DNA of 64,000 bases, from the NCBI RefSeq assembly GCF_004664715.2, contig NC_051066.1, positions 75,923,147-75,987,146 of the forward strand, read 5' to 3'. This document shows positions 11,765 through 23,232 of the stretch, one piece after another. The DNA comes from Peromyscus leucopus (lineage: Eukaryota; Chordata; Mammalia; Rodentia; Cricetidae). A model generated the notes under the pieces. It saw only the letters and a list, made by a program, of their open reading frames with translations. It was not told where the DNA came from and did not search any database. The translations under genes and the position numbers were made by a program. Positions within the stretch are counted from its first letter, which is position 1; each line of letters starts with the position of its first letter.

Positions 11765-11949
11765 TTCCTATTCCCATAAATCCCTAAGTTTCTACTTGTC
11801 CTTATGTGGTACTCTTCTCACTCATGGACACGCCTCCAGCAATTCTGCTATCCTTCATCAACACATATTCCCAGATAGGTAGTAACCACAGGCATAAAAG
11901 CATGATCACATTGCTTCTGCTTTAAGTTTCTCTCTATCTCTTAGGTTCC
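11765..11949. other. Short unique spacer
   Basis: No signature seen. Confidence 0.3.
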
Positions 11950-13195
11950 TACAGTTTGTCAGCAATCGTTTCAGGAAGCCAACTTGAAAGAAATCTCAAA
12001 ATTGCTCTTCCAATTGTTTTCTCCTTTCATCACAATCCTATTTTATTAAAATCTTCATCCCAACCATCACAGCAACCAAATTGCTCATGTCAAAGTCCCC
12101 AAGTGGCCTTCACCCTGATGGGCAGTACACGACATCATAACTTCCTCTCTGTTGATGTCCATTTTATACGAGCTTCTACAATACTGTTTTAGACTCTTCT
12201 AGATTGTTCTTCATTCACTGTTTTCTCATTCTTAGTCTCCTTTTCTTATTTTCATCTGCTCTCCACCCTATTTGTTTTATGATGTTTAAGAATTTAGCAT
12301 TTGGTCTTTTCCAATTTTTTTTTTCCAAAATTTTCTCTACAATGCTTTTTTCTGGGTAACCTATGGCTTAAAACCCTTTGAGTCATCTTAAAGTGTCAAT
12401 TTATTTTCATTGACTTAGTCAGAAGTCTCTCGGCTCTGGTTTTAAAATTGCTGAATAATCTGCCTCTTACTTTTGCACCTGAAACTCTCATTGCCCTTGC
12501 ATTATTACTTCTTGCCTGAATCACTGTCAGAGACTCCTAACTTGACACCCTTCTTTTCCTCCTGTCCCTAGAGTGTATTCTCCCCAGTAGCCCAGAGAAT
12601 CCCATTACAGCAGAAGTCAGGGAAGGCTTTTTCTTTGCTTAAAACTTTGCTATGACTCATGGTTTTAGTGTGAGAGAAAAGAAGTTGATGCGATGACCTC
12701 AGACGCTAACTACGATATTAAAAGTCTGCACTCATCTGCTACTAACTTGTCACTTTACCCCGCCCCTTCTTTGCTTTGCTCAACCACACAAAGTGTGTTC
12801 TTACTGGCAGATACTTACTTGAACTGGCTTTTCTCTGAACCTGAGTAATGTTACTCCAGGTATCTGCGTTGGTCTTTTTCTCACCATCTTCAAATCTTAG
12901 TTCACATTTATCTTTCTCACTGGGGCCCTCTCTGTTCTCTTTACTTAAATCGCATTTTAACTACTCACTGCTCCCAAACCCTGCCTGTGCTTCTGACCTC
13001 CCTTGCTTTTCATTATACTTTTCTTCCCATAGTGCTAACTACATCTTTTTCTTGTACATCACTTCATGTTTTATTTATATTCTATCTTCCCCATTGGAGT
13101 TTAAATTCTTTGAGGGCAGAAATCTTAATCTGTTTTGTTCACCGTCAGATTCTTAATACTAGAAAAAGGCTTTTTATGTGCTGATCCCTAAATAT
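11950..13195 (+). repeat. L2 LINE, sense, about 1.2 kb, decayed
   Basis: Several L2 3'-half landmarks appear in order: GCCTGAATCACTGTCAGAGAC...CTCCTAAC, CTTTGCTTAAAACTTTGCTATG, CCATCTTCAAATCTTAGTTCAC...CTCACTGGGGCCCTC, and the 3' end TTTGAGGGCAGAAATCTTAA..TGTTTTGTTCACC (13110-13143). The 102-codon frame at 12848 belongs to it. No intact reverse transcriptase remains. Confidence 0.75.
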
Positions 13196-13904
13196 ATATA
13201 TTGCTCAATTACAAAATGAGTAAGACAATATGAAACAGCCTTCTTGATTTCCCCTTCTCCTCCAGCAAACCATCCCCTTCGTTAGACAATTTTTGAATTC
13301 ATATATGTTCCACTAATAAATTTCATTTAGTTTGATTACTTAACTATCTGACATTTTTCTACACTGTAAGCATCATAGAGCAAAATCTACATCCCAAGTC
13401 TCTACACTTCAGCAAAGAATCTGACGCTCACACTGCTTTTATCTGTTTTTATTATTGCATATTAATTATTCAGAGTAAGAGTTTTCTATGACATTTCCTT
13501 ACATGTATATAAATAATGTGATTTAGTCATAATCCCCCTTGGTTACTCTTTCCTATCTCTATATTACTTCTCCCTTTCCACACCTTCAGTTCCTCCTCTG
13601 TGAGATCTATGTCATTCTGCCAAACCACATTTTTTAAAAAAATACTTTTTCTTCTTAGTAATTTTATAGAACTCAATAGAAAACTGGAAAACTCAGAAAA
13701 GTAAAGAATAAAAACCCCATATTCTCACTACCAAAAACATCTCATTTTAGTACATATTCTTCACACTATTTTACACTGAATTAGGAGTTCCTTGTATGAA
13801 TGACTTTAGATTTAGTTGAACCCATTCCATATCTTGCTTTTGTTCTAATTGTCAGCATGAAATGTGGACATTTAACATTATTTAAAACTTTTATTACATT
13901 CTTT
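13196..13904. other. No feature recognised
   Basis: AT-rich. The part 13340-13440 could be further L2-like debris. No gene. Confidence 0.35.
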
Positions 13905-14050
13905 TTCATTGTGTGTCTGTGTATGCAACAGTACATGTGCATGTCAGAGGACAATCTTCAGGAGTTAGTTCTTCACATTCACAGATTGCATCCCAAGTAT
14001 CAAACTCAGTACCAAGTACCTTTTCCACCTGAGACATCTTGCCAGCCCCA
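13905..14050 (-). repeat. B3-type SINE, antisense
   Basis: TTGTGTGTCTGTGTATG, GTCAGAGGACAATCTTCAGG, then AACTCAGTACCAAGTACC and GAGACATCTTGCCAGCCCC give the reversed B3 order. Confidence 0.8.
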
Positions 14051-15266
14051 TCCTAACATTTTTTTAATCATTGTGTTCTAATGAAGCAGAATGCTTGTTC
14101 ACTACACTACAACTGAATATTTTGTTTTGTGTCCTTCAGAAAGAATAGTTTTTAAAGGGCTGTGCTCAAGTAATTTTGTAGAAACAAGAAATCTTGACTA
14201 TGATGCCCTAACCTAGGGAGTTGCCAAATTTTCCAGTTAATTTAATTGATGGCATGATCCCCAGTCTCACAGCATGAGAATATGGATTCAATTTGATATC
14301 AAATGAACCAAAGAAGAAGGTGCCCCCTTCTCTCTAACAAATAGAAATTCTAGTTTAAAGCTATGGAAGCTATTTTTCAGATGTTCATGTTTCTTTTAGT
14401 AAATTTCCATCAACCATCTAAAAAGACCTCAAATATTTACAAGGGCAGAGATTGCTTTATATGTTAAGAAAATATACTTCTTCCTTTGGCCATTTTAATT
14501 CCTCTGCCAGGACTTCGATGCCAGGAGGAATATGACTTGTAACCTTTACTTCTTGACACATGGGTCAGATGTGTAACAGATTCAGACTCCTGGGGTAGCT
14601 ATGAACTGAAATTCTTGCAGAATACTGCTGACACACATCAATGCCTGAGGCTGTTACATCCACAGGCTTGGGCCAAGATTGAGCTCATGGCATTTCTATT
14701 TTCTTCTTTCTTATCTTAAGTTCTGTCTGACTGATTCTGAAACAGAAGTTCAAACTGAAGTCCATATTTGGAATTGTATTGAGGTCCATTTATTCCTATG
14801 GAAATATGCAAAAATTGAGTACACAATTTCACTTTAATCTGCTTAAAACCAATTCTTCAAATTAGCTAATACAATGAAAAATTTAATAAATGAATGAAAA
14901 CATGCATATTGGATTTTCTACAAAACTGCAAGACTGTTTTCACACATTAAACATGGGTAAAGTTATTTATTTCCTACAAATGAGGCATGTATGATCTTTC
15001 ATCCTCACCACTGAGTAACTGTAAAAGCTAATTGTCTTACTTACTCCTAGAATTTCAAGAAAGTAAACCATAGTTTAAGGTACTTGACACAACAGCCAAA
15101 GCAGCACAAAGTACTGGAGGGTAGATAATAAAGAGTTGTCTCTAATTCTAACTGGCTTATGATCATTTTCCTTTTGATGCACAGCAGTAGAGTAATATTA
15201 GCTAAAAACATATTTCACACTATATAGTATAAACTGCATGTAATCTATAATAAGTACTATTAAAAG
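14051..15266. other. About 1.2 kb without recognised features
   Basis: No coding frame over 60 codons, no SINE ends and no simple repeat. Probably unique intergenic or intronic DNA. Confidence 0.4.
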
Positions 15267-15276
15267 TTAGGCTGTT
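15267..15276 (+). repeat. Left target-site duplication of the composite insertion
   Basis: TTAGGCTGTT here is identical to 16435-16444. The longer context, AAAA-x-TTAGGCTGTT, also agrees. Confidence 0.7.
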
Positions 15277-15990
15277 TCTTTTTTAATATATATTTTTAAA
15301 TTTTTATAATTTGATTTAATTTTACATATCAGCCACGATTCCCCTGTCCTCCCTCCTCCCGGCTCCCCCCCCCTCCCCAAGCCCACCTCCCATTCCCATC
15401 TCCTCCAGGGCAAGGACTCTCCTGGGGATTCAGCTCAACCTGGTGGATTCAGTCCAGGCAGATTTAGTTCCCTCCTCCCAGGCTAAGCAAAGTGTCCCTG
15501 CATAGGCCACAGGTTCCAAATAGCCAGCTCATGCTCTAAGGACAGGTCCCAGTGCCACTGCCTGGATGCCTCCCAAACAGTTCAAGCTAATCAACTGTCT
15601 CACTTATCCAAAGGGCCTGATTCAGTTGGGGGCTCCTCAGCTATTGGTTCATAGTTCATGTGTTTCCATTCGTTTGGCTATTTGTCCCTGTGCTTTTTCC
15701 AATCTTGGTCTCAACAATTCTCGCTCATACAATTCCTCCTCTTTCTTGCCAATTGGATTCCTGGAGCTCCACAAGGGACCTGGCCATGGATCTCTGCATC
15801 CACTTCCATCAGTCATTGGATGAGATTTCTAGCACAACAGTTAGGGTTTTTGGCCATCCTCTCACCAGAGTAGGTCAGTTTGGGCTTTCTCTTGACCATT
15901 GCCAGTAGTCTATTGTGGAGGTATCTTTGTGGATTTCTGGGAACGTCTCTAGCACTTTGCTTCTTCCTATTCCCATGGGGTCTTCATTTA
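15277..15990 (-). mobile_element. LINE-1 3' UTR and 3' ORF2-flank, antisense, fairly young
   Basis: T-rich start (antisense A-tail), C-rich polypyrimidine tract (GGCTCCCCCCCCTCCCC near 15361), then CTCCTCAGCTATTGGTTCATAG, GGATCTCTGCATCCACTTCC and CACTTTGCTTCTTCCTATTC. All fit cricetid L1 antisense text. It stops abruptly at about 15990. Frames at 15566-15908 are its shadows. The left flank is the 10-bp direct repeat described in the next entry. Confidence 0.8.
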
Positions 15991-16434
15991 TCCAAGGAAA
16001 TGATCCAAGCCTCTAAGTTAAAGAACCAAAAGGATTATGAATGAATCCCAGATATTGAACTTTGGGATTGTTTGCACTCTGGAGCTTGGTTTTACTTTAT
16101 ATAGATTGTGGTGATGCCATGTCTTCTCCCTCTTAAAGAAAAAGAAGGCACTTTATTGTTGATATTGCAAAAAGACATTTGAGAGATCTTAACATTTTTA
16201 AGAACAGTTTTTAAAATATTTAAATTGTTAAGGCTATGGGACATTTTAAGTTTATAAAATGCTCTATATTGTTAATATTTGGACTTAAAATAAAAGACTA
16301 AAAATTAGGACCACAGCCTCAGAATTCCAACATTGACTATGGTCTCAGGAGGCTGATAAGCTTTGTGCCCTGTGGTATTTTATTTTTTATTTTTTATTTT
16401 TCTGGAATAAAGTTTGCTTCTGGTTTAAAAAAAT
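15991..16434 (+). other. Retroposed polyadenylated segment of unknown source, sense
   Basis: Unlike the adjoining antisense L1, this part reads as the 3' end of a transcript on the + strand: AATAAA at about 16405-16410, then GTTTGCTTCTGGTTT, then A7 at 16427-16433. The direct repeat TTAGGCTGTT follows at 16435-16444 and also precedes the L1 at 15267-16444's left edge (15267-15276). So one duplication frames both parts. The source could be an LTR-driven transcript or another ncRNA. I do not recognise it. Confidence 0.5.
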
Positions 16435-16444
16435 TTAGGCTGTT
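16435..16444 (+). repeat. Right target-site duplication of the composite insertion
   Basis: Identical 10-mer to 15267-15276, directly after an A-tail. Confidence 0.7.
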
Positions 16445-16925
16445 CCATTGTCTTTATAATCCAGTGACTTAAATATTATTTTACAGACTTTACCATCAAA
16501 AACTTAATACAAAGAATGCAACTTATCTAAACCACATTGATAAACATAATCTAAAATCATCACCCTTCCTACACACACAATCTTCCCCTTATTTGTATCT
16601 GTCTTTGTTGTTCCACCTTTTCTGTGGTTATGAAAGTGAATTGTACTTGTACGTTTTGTCAATTAGCTTTTACTTGTACTTTTTTCAATTATGTAATAAA
16701 CTAATATTTATTTTCATAAGCAAAGTTTTAAAAACAGGATACAAATGCTTGGTGAATTTTTCCTTCTAAAACTTGAAACTTGTCCCTCTGCTCTCTTTTT
16801 GCTTCAGTAGTTTTTGCCAACATCATTCTTATTCCTGTAAGATTTTTTTCCAATGACTTTTTAAACCACTTCTCTTTTGCTTTTGGCTTTGTGCTGTTTC
16901 TCAGAGCATCCACATTATGCAAGGG
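16445..16925. other. No feature recognised
   Basis: AT-rich. A frame at 16780 runs into the following LTR and has no domain signature. Confidence 0.35.
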
Positions 16926-17290
16926 TGGTGGGTGGTTTAAAAGAAAATGGCCCCCAAAGGGAATGGCACTGTTAGGAGGTGTGGCTTTGTTGGAGTGGAT
17001 GTGGACTTATTGGAGGAAGTATGTCACTGTAGGGGTAGACTTTGAGGTCTCATATATGCCCAAGCCACACCCAATGTCTCAGTCTACTTCCTGTTGCCTG
17101 TATATCAAGATGTAAAACTCAGCTCCTTCTCCAGCACCATGTCTGCCTGCATTCCACCGTGTTCCACCACAATGATAATGGACTAAACCTCTGAAAATGT
17201 TAGCCACGCCAATTAAATGTTTTTTTTTTCCTTTATAAGAGATGCCATGGTCATGGTATCTCTTCACAACAGTAGAAACTCTAAGACAGC
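16926..17290 (+). mobile_element. MaLR-type LTR (MT family, MTD-like), sense, solo
   Basis: TGGTTTxAAxAGAAAATGGCCCCCA head, TTAGGAGGTGTGGCTTTGTTGG, CTCCAGCACCATGTCTGCCTGC, ATGATAATGGACTAAACCTC, CAATTAAATG (polyadenylation-signal region) and the end GTCATGGTATCTCTTCACAACAGTAGAAA..CTAAGACA. This is a near-complete LTR with no internal region attached. A related copy is antisense at 40910-41261. Confidence 0.8.
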
Positions 17291-17309
17291 AAGTTTTTTT
17301 TTAACCTGG

Positions 17310-17413
17310 AAAAAGATTAATTTTATTTATTTTTTAAAATTTTCATTAAGAAATTTAATTATTCATTTTACATACCAATCACAGATCTCCCTCTTCCCTC
17401 CTCCCATACCTCC
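17310..17413 (-). repeat. LINE-1 3' end fragment, antisense
   Basis: AAATTTAATTATTCATTTTACATACCAATCACAGATCTCCC plus TCTTCCCTCCTCCCATACC resembles antisense L1 3' UTR ends of cricetids. It is short and truncated against a B1 piece. Confidence 0.6.
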
Positions 17414-17472
17414 AGCCTGGTTCTGCCTCCTGAGTGCTGGGATTAAAGGTGTGTGCCACCACAGCCTGGTCA
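17414..17472 (-). repeat. B1 SINE fragment, antisense
   Basis: TGCCTCCTGAGTGCTGGGAT followed by TAAAGGTGTGTGCCACCACAGCCTGG, the reversed left half of B1. Confidence 0.85.
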
Positions 17473-17484
17473 TAAGTAGCTTTT

Positions 17485-17535
17485 GGTAATGGTGTTTTAT
17501 CACAGCAATAGAAACCTTAGCTACACATAAAATGG
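17485..17535 (+). repeat. Terminal piece of a MaLR-type LTR
   Basis: TTTTGGTAATGGTGTTTTAT and CACAGCAATAGAAACCTTAG match the 3' terminus shared by rodent MT/ORR-type LTRs. The body is missing, probably displaced by the L1/B1 pieces just upstream. Confidence 0.55.
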
Positions 17536-17584
17536 CACCAGATTGTTGACTATTGCTGACAGACCTAACTGTGCAGTTTTGGAA

Positions 17585-18400
17585 GGATGGTAAATGCAAA
17601 TCAAAACAACTCTGAGATACCATCTTACACCTTTGCAAAGATCAAAAACACTGAAGACAGCTTATGTTGTAGAGAATATGGAGCAAGGGAAAAACTCCTC
17701 CTCTGTTGGTGGGAGTGCAAACTTGTTCAGCCACTTTGGAAATCAGTATGGTGGTTTCTCAGAAAATTGGGAATCAATCTTCCTCAAGTCCCACCTATAC
17801 CACTCTTGGGCATATACCCAAAGAAATCTCAATCATACCACAAGGACACATGCTCAACTATGTTCATAGCAGCATTATTTGTAATAGCCAGAACCTGGAA
17901 ACAACCTAGACACCCCTCAACTAAAGAATGAATTAAGAAAATATGGTACACCAGGAGGTGGTAGCACACGCCTTTAATCCCAGCACTCGGGAGGCAGAGG
18001 CAAGCAGATCTCTGTGAGTTCGAGGCCAGCCTGGTCTCCAAGTACTACTCAGCCATAAAAAACATCATGGAATTTGCAGGAAAATGGATAGAACTAGAAA
18101 ATATTATCCCGAGTGAGGTAACCCAGACTCAGAAAAACAAACATGGTATATACTCGATCATAAATTGATACTAGATATAAAGCACAGGATTACCAGACTA
18201 ATCCACAGCTCCAGAGAAGCTAACTAATAAGGAGGACCCAAAGAAAGACACATGCATCGCCCTGGGAAGGGGAAATAGATGCAATCTCCATGAGTAAACT
18301 GAAGATGAGGGGGGCCAATGGAGGGTAGAGGGTGGGGGATGAGAACTTAAGGAAATGGAGTGGGAGAGCAATGAAAGAGATACCATGATAGAAAGACAGC
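17585..18400 (+). pseudogene. LINE-1 ORF2 C-terminus and 3' UTR, sense, broken
   Basis: The frame at 17587-17931 reads as the C-terminal part of L1 ORF2p, the reverse transcriptase/endonuclease. Visible stretches include LVQPLWKSVWWFLRKLGI, PPIPLLGIYPK, DTCSTMFIAALFVIARTWK and QPRHPSTKE. The neighbouring frame from 17594 carries the preceding QIKTTLRYHLTP, so a frameshift sits near 17633. A B1 fragment replaces the short segment at 17951-18041, after which YYSAIK-like coding and GTGAGGTAACCCAGACTCAG resume. A 3' UTR with a GGGGG tract follows at 18300-18360. Not functional. The right end, about 18400, is uncertain. Confidence 0.9.
17951..18041 (+). repeat. B1 SINE fragment inside the L1, no tail
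   Basis: CCAGGAGGTGGTAGCACACG...TAATCCCAGCACTCGGGAGG...GAGTTCGAGGCCAGCCTGG, then directly AGTACTACTCAGCC of the L1. The B1 stops after CTGGTCTCCA, has no A-tail and no duplicated target. A few L1 bases (the stretch that normally joins TGGTACA to AGTACTACTC) are absent. Confidence 0.85.
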
Positions 18401-19212
18401 AAGGTTTTCAGCTGTAGTCTGCTGTTTCCCTGGAGCCCTGTTACAGAGGCACAATATACAGAAAACATGTTCTATAGTCTATAGTGGAACCCGCAACCAT
18501 TTAGTAGGTTGGTACCTTCAATGTGGGTCCCTCAAAATCCTTCTTAATGGTATAACTTTCTTTTACCACTGTATAACAACACAAGAATGCTGGAGGAGAC
18601 CTAAGAAATAAGTGTCTATGAACAAGGTATAATTAGGCTCTGGTTAAGTTTTTCTATAGAGCCTGAGTCTTTATTGTGAAAAACAGCATAAGTTCATTTT
18701 GTAGTCCTTACTCTCTAGCCCATCTCTTGCTAAAACATGAAAGAGATCGTTCCCAAATCTTTACTGTAACCTTGTGGTGGGGGCTCCTTGGGTAGAATCC
18801 TGGTGTCGTGTCTCATAGGTTTTTGCCTTTATGATAGTACCTGTTTCACTTCAGCAACTCCTCAGGATTACCATTTATGTGTTTGCAATAGTGTGTGCCA
18901 CTGAAAAGCAGATGTCAGGTGCAGCTTTAGCTTCATTTGTTCTTTAGGTGGTACGACTTGCAAACCCAGTTCTCTAATGAGTTGAAGAAATCTATCAGTT
19001 TTTCAATTTTTCCATTTTTCTTCTGGAGAAAGCAATTGCTTCCAGGTGCCTTAAAGATCAGAACTAAAATGAGAAATCTCTAGCCTAATTTTAAAAAGCA
19101 CATTTTAAAATATCTAATTCAATGGAATTTGTACAAATGAGCTACTGATTAATAAAATGTTGCATTTTGTTTTGCTATTTTTGATTTTCTGAAAATGCTC
19201 TAGATGTATCCC
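18401..19212. other. No feature recognised
   Basis: About 0.8 kb of moderate AT-rich sequence. A short direct repeat, CTATAGT, occurs twice near 18472-18486. No coding frame. Confidence 0.35.
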
Positions 19213-19405
19213 AAGGGACCAGTGATGTGACTCAAAGAGGAATGACACTGACTGCCAAATCTGATGGCCTCATTTCAATCTCCAGAACACCCATGATGAA
19301 GGAGAGAACCCACTTCTGCAAGTGTTCCTCTGACCCCCATGTATAGCACCATGGCATTTTCATGCCCCTCCTGATACACAAAAATTAAGTAAATGTAATT
19401 TTAAA
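19213..19405 (+). repeat. B3 SINE, sense, diverged
   Basis: GGGACCAGTGATGTGACTCAAAGAGG head, CTCATTTCAATCTCCAGAAC, CTTCTGCAAGTGTTCCTCTGACCCCCATG and an A/T tail follow B3 order. Confidence 0.75.
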
Positions 19406-19794
19406 TGTTTAAAGTAATATATCACCAATAAACTAAGTCTCCAGAAAGGGTATCTACTAAATCACCAGAAGTCTTACAGCCATTAGCAAAGGCAAAGTTT
19501 CTTTGGCTTTATAAATTCATACAAATAAACTATTAGTTGTGTTAAATACCGATCACCTTATAGATCTGTGTTCTTCTCCTGATAGATAAGCTCATTCGTT
19601 GCATTAGAAACTACAGTGCTACTTCTCCTTAAGTGATCCTGAATGTGCCATAGTCCTTTGAAATCTTCCCACCAATAGATCTATGGAAGGTTTATTAATT
19701 ACTCTTCATTGCTGATGAAAAACAGCCAATTAGAAAATTGGGTTTTCTGAAACTGTTCTAGTTTTACTTATATATAATTATGGAATATAAATTA
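19406..19794. other. No feature recognised
   Basis: AT-rich, no signature. Confidence 0.3.
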
Positions 19795-19890
19795 CGATTG
19801 ACATGGTAGTGCATAGCAGTAACTCCTGGAGGCAGCAGGATTAAGAGTTCAAGTTCATTTTTGGCTGCAGAACAGGTTAAAAGCCAGCAT
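19795..19890 (+). repeat. Old B1/PB1-like SINE fragment, sense
   Basis: GACATGGTAGTGCATAGCAG, GAGGCAGCAGGATTAAGAGTTCAAG and TTTGGCTGCAGAACAG resemble the monomeric proto-B1 pattern. Strongly diverged. Confidence 0.5.
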
Positions 19891-21832
19891 ATAGGTGAGT
19901 GACCTATGTTAGCTGACATTCCACATGGGAATTGATGGTGTAATAGATTTGAAAAGTATGAGTAAAGCTGTGTCCAACTTGAAAAATGGCACAAATATTG
20001 ATGGTCTTCAATACTACATTGTCTAAAGCTGCTGTTGCAACCTGTGTTGTGTATTTCATTTAAAAAGTCCCTATTGAAATGGGCACCACATTTCAACATA
20101 GGCCCAGTAAAATTGTTGCATATTTATTGGGTAGTACATGGACATCCCTGCTTGTTCTACATAACCTAGTTCCATTACTTACTACTTCTTCTTTGACTCT
20201 TTTCCAAACACAGAACAAGTTCATAAATACTTTACAGAAAGTTATTTTCAAGTTCAATGTGCCTACTCATTTAAGTATCATGTAACTCCATCATTTCTAC
20301 TGACTGGGTCCTGTAGCTAGTATTATGTTTTATAGCAGTTAAGAATTATGTTACTCCATCACCTCTACTGACTGTGTCCAACTCTAAACAAATGTGCCAT
20401 TGTTCTGTCATACATCTGATGTTGAAGAATGACAATGTAACACTGAGAAAATAGGGACTGTGCAAAAATACCTTGGCGAGCACAGCTTTCTGGCTTTTCC
20501 ATTGTACACTCTCAGATTAAAATCTGACAAAGAAAATGATGTCAGCACTTATTTCTCTTCTAACTAAAAGAAGTTAGTGCTAGATGGGCCTCCTTTAAGA
20601 CTAGGCCCCCTCCCAATATGTACATTCTAGCAATGGCCTTGACAAAGGTCACTGAAAGAATGATCTTGTGGAGTCTATTTCTACTTACTTCACAAGAAAA
20701 CATTGGTAAAAAACAAAAAGACACAAGTGAGGATAGCTTTCTTCTCTTCTCGATTATTTTTATAATAACTGGAGAATGGAGTTTCCAGTATGGAAAGGAA
20801 AGGAATTTGAACATTAGTACTATAAGTTTAGATCAATAAATCCATTAATTCTGTCATTTTCAACTAAACAGCCTTTGAGTCCCTGTGGGATATTATTTTA
20901 ATATTTTATGTAGTGCTAAATTATTAGCAACTTTTCTTTCTAGTTTATGATACTGGTGACAGTTTTTCCTCTTAGTTCTCCTGTATGATTTCAGCTCACT
21001 AATTATCCCATGTTATTCTCATAGCCTGGCCTATAAATATCACTAAAAGCAAAACCATAATGTACCTACCTTAACAGGCAGTGCAATGTACAAGCCTAAC
21101 AAAGAAGAAAATGAATCTGCGTTAGAATTTATATAATAAAATGAATTTGGGGACCTAGGGTAGATTAGTCACTGCTACACTATAAAGAACATGATGAATA
21201 CATAGTCTCCACGCTAAAGCAAAACATGTGTTAGGCCTCATCTCATCTCCCTGCTGTTCCTTCTACTCCTATTATTACTATACCATTTGCTCTCTTGCAA
21301 AACTGATGAATCTGAAATCATTCCTGATAATTCTTTCAGTCTCTCCTACGGGTTTAATTGGGGTCTTCACATATTTGTTCTACTTTCATAATTTTTCAAT
21401 TATAATAGTTCTATATTATTATTTCACTAACCTTCCATTAATTATTGAAGTAAGTTTCAAACTGTAGAATATTTAACTAAAATGGCATTCATATCTTCCA
21501 ATATGCATTTTGATGTCTTTCTTGGGAAAATAGAAGTCATCAAAATTAACGTATTTCCAACCCCTAGGTGGTAAAATTAAATCTTGAAATGTTCATATGA
21601 CTTTGTATTTAATGTTCTTTTCACTTGTGTAATATCTAATATACAAGATAAATGCAGATTATTGTAGTTATTCTCTGGTTACACTAAGATGACACTACTT
21701 TTCAAACTTACCCCATCCTTCCCTCTTCTGAAACTTTCTTGTAGTGTTATATGTAATAATAATTGTAATGCCTTAGAGCCAACATCACATTTTTAACTGG
21801 ACAGAAACAATTCAGCCTTAAAGGTTCCCTCA
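19891..21832. other. About 1.9 kb without recognised genes
   Basis: Contains a spaced 34-bp duplication at 20278/20346 (see findings). The antisense frame at 19764-20099 has 111 codons but overlaps the proto-B1 and shows no domain. The rest is AT-rich with nothing recognised. Confidence 0.4.
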
Positions 21833-21981
21833 GAGGCTGTGGAAATGGCTCAGCTGGTAAAGGCACCTGTTGCCAAGCCTAATGACTTGAGTCCCATCTG
21901 TGGGAGAAGGAGACAGCTAACTCCCCAAATTCTCTTCTAACAACCACAAATGTGCTGTAATAATCACTTTTCTGCAAACAA

Positions 21982-22019
<38 letters not shown>

Positions 22020-22035
22020 TATATATATATATTTA
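21833..22035 (+). repeat. B3 SINE, sense, with (CA)n(TA)n tail
   Basis: GAGGCTGTGGAAATGGCTCAGC head, AGCCTAATGACTTGAGTCCC, CAAATTCTCTTCTAACAACC, then (CA)17 at 21984-22017, (TA)n to about 22032 and TTTAAAG. The microsatellite has grown in the SINE tail. Confidence 0.8.
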
Positions 22036-22220
22036 AAGATTCAGTCAAATGCTGTCTCACCCACGATGCTTTTCATGACTCCCCTGGCTAGAAAAGAACT
22101 TTTTGAACTAGTTTAGCAGTTTCCCTTATCTATCTGACAAGACATTTATTCCTGCGTAGAATGGGGCTGTTTCATTTCTCTTCTCTACCTCATTATGACA
22201 ATGTATAGCTAATCTCACAT
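22036..22220 (+). repeat. L2 LINE fragment, sense
   Basis: GATTCAGTCAAATGCTGTCTCAC...TTCATGACTCCCCTGG, then CTTATCTATCTGACAAGAC, match the L2 3' region in order. Diverged. Confidence 0.5.
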
Positions 22221-22998
22221 ACTCCAAGGTTCCTCATAAGCAGTGAAGCATTATGAAGCGTACAAATTCAATTTTAAGGCTTAAACACTCCAAGTCACTG
22301 TAGACTGAGCTTCTAGGGTTTAAAATAGTTGTCAGCACCATCTTCACCTGATTCCTTTGGAATATTTTTAATTTAAATTTCTGAGAATTTATACATTAAG
22401 AATATACATCACATCCACCCTTCCCTCCCCCCCTCCATAACTTTTTGGTGAATAAGAAGCACTCTGAGACATATAAATAAAAGTGTAAATCAGGAGAGAA
22501 TGCTCAGGGAAGGCAGAAACAGCTTATGAACACTGACTGTCGATCCATCATGTTGGCCACTCTTACTCTGTGAAATGCAACAAGGAGCACACTTACCTTT
22601 CTTCACTGTTGCTATAATTGACACTGTTCTGAAGATTTCACAAATCCAACCACAATAACCTTAAAATGACTGGTGCATTTGCTCTTTGTTTAAGGAAATG
22701 GGTGATTATAACTTATGGTCATGGAGGTACACATGTAAAACCCTTCACTGACAAAAATCCATAAATTACAAGTATAGATTCAATTTTTAAATTTCAGAGA
22801 TGAAGCTAGATCTGGAGTATCACAAATGCAAAGTACATGCTCTAATTTTTTTTACTTGCTTTGTGCAACTCCTTGAAATAATCAGGTGTGGGGGAAAAAA
22901 AATCTGTATTTTCTGTTTCACAGAAAACATTTTATGCAGCATGCAGTGAACTCAGCCCATAGTATTCTGGTCAAAACTCTGTAATTGGATCTACCTGC
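22221..22998. other. No gene seen
   Basis: The piece 22375-22440 (AT-rich, then CCCTTCCCTCCCCCCCTCC) may be a remnant antisense L1 3' end. The rest is unassigned. Confidence 0.35.
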
Positions 22999-23025
22999 AA
23001 AAAAAAAAAAAAAAAAAAAAAAAAA
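22999..23025 (+). repeat. Poly(A) run, 27 bases
   Basis: Uninterrupted A27. It may be the tail of an unrecognised short retroposon. Confidence 0.95.
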
Positions 23026-23099
23026 GGAACAGATCTGAAGGGTGTCCACTGAAATTAATGAGAACTATAATGTAAAGAAATTCTTGATTTTAAGAGCTT

Positions 23100-23120
23100 T
23101 AGATAGATGATGATAGGTAA

Positions 23121-23193
<73 letters not shown>

Positions 23194-23232
23194 CAGATAG
23201 ACAGATAGATAGATGATAGATAGGAGATAGAT
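23100..23232 (+). repeat. (GATA)n microsatellite
   Basis: About 26 near-perfect GATA/TAGA units with a few GACA units at the right side. The isoleucine/serine-rich antisense frame across it is not real. Confidence 0.98.

Noticed and set aside
17587..17931. 114-codon frame with clear protein similarity
   Set aside because: Rejected as a cellular gene: it is the C-terminus of LINE-1 ORF2, frameshifted and interrupted.
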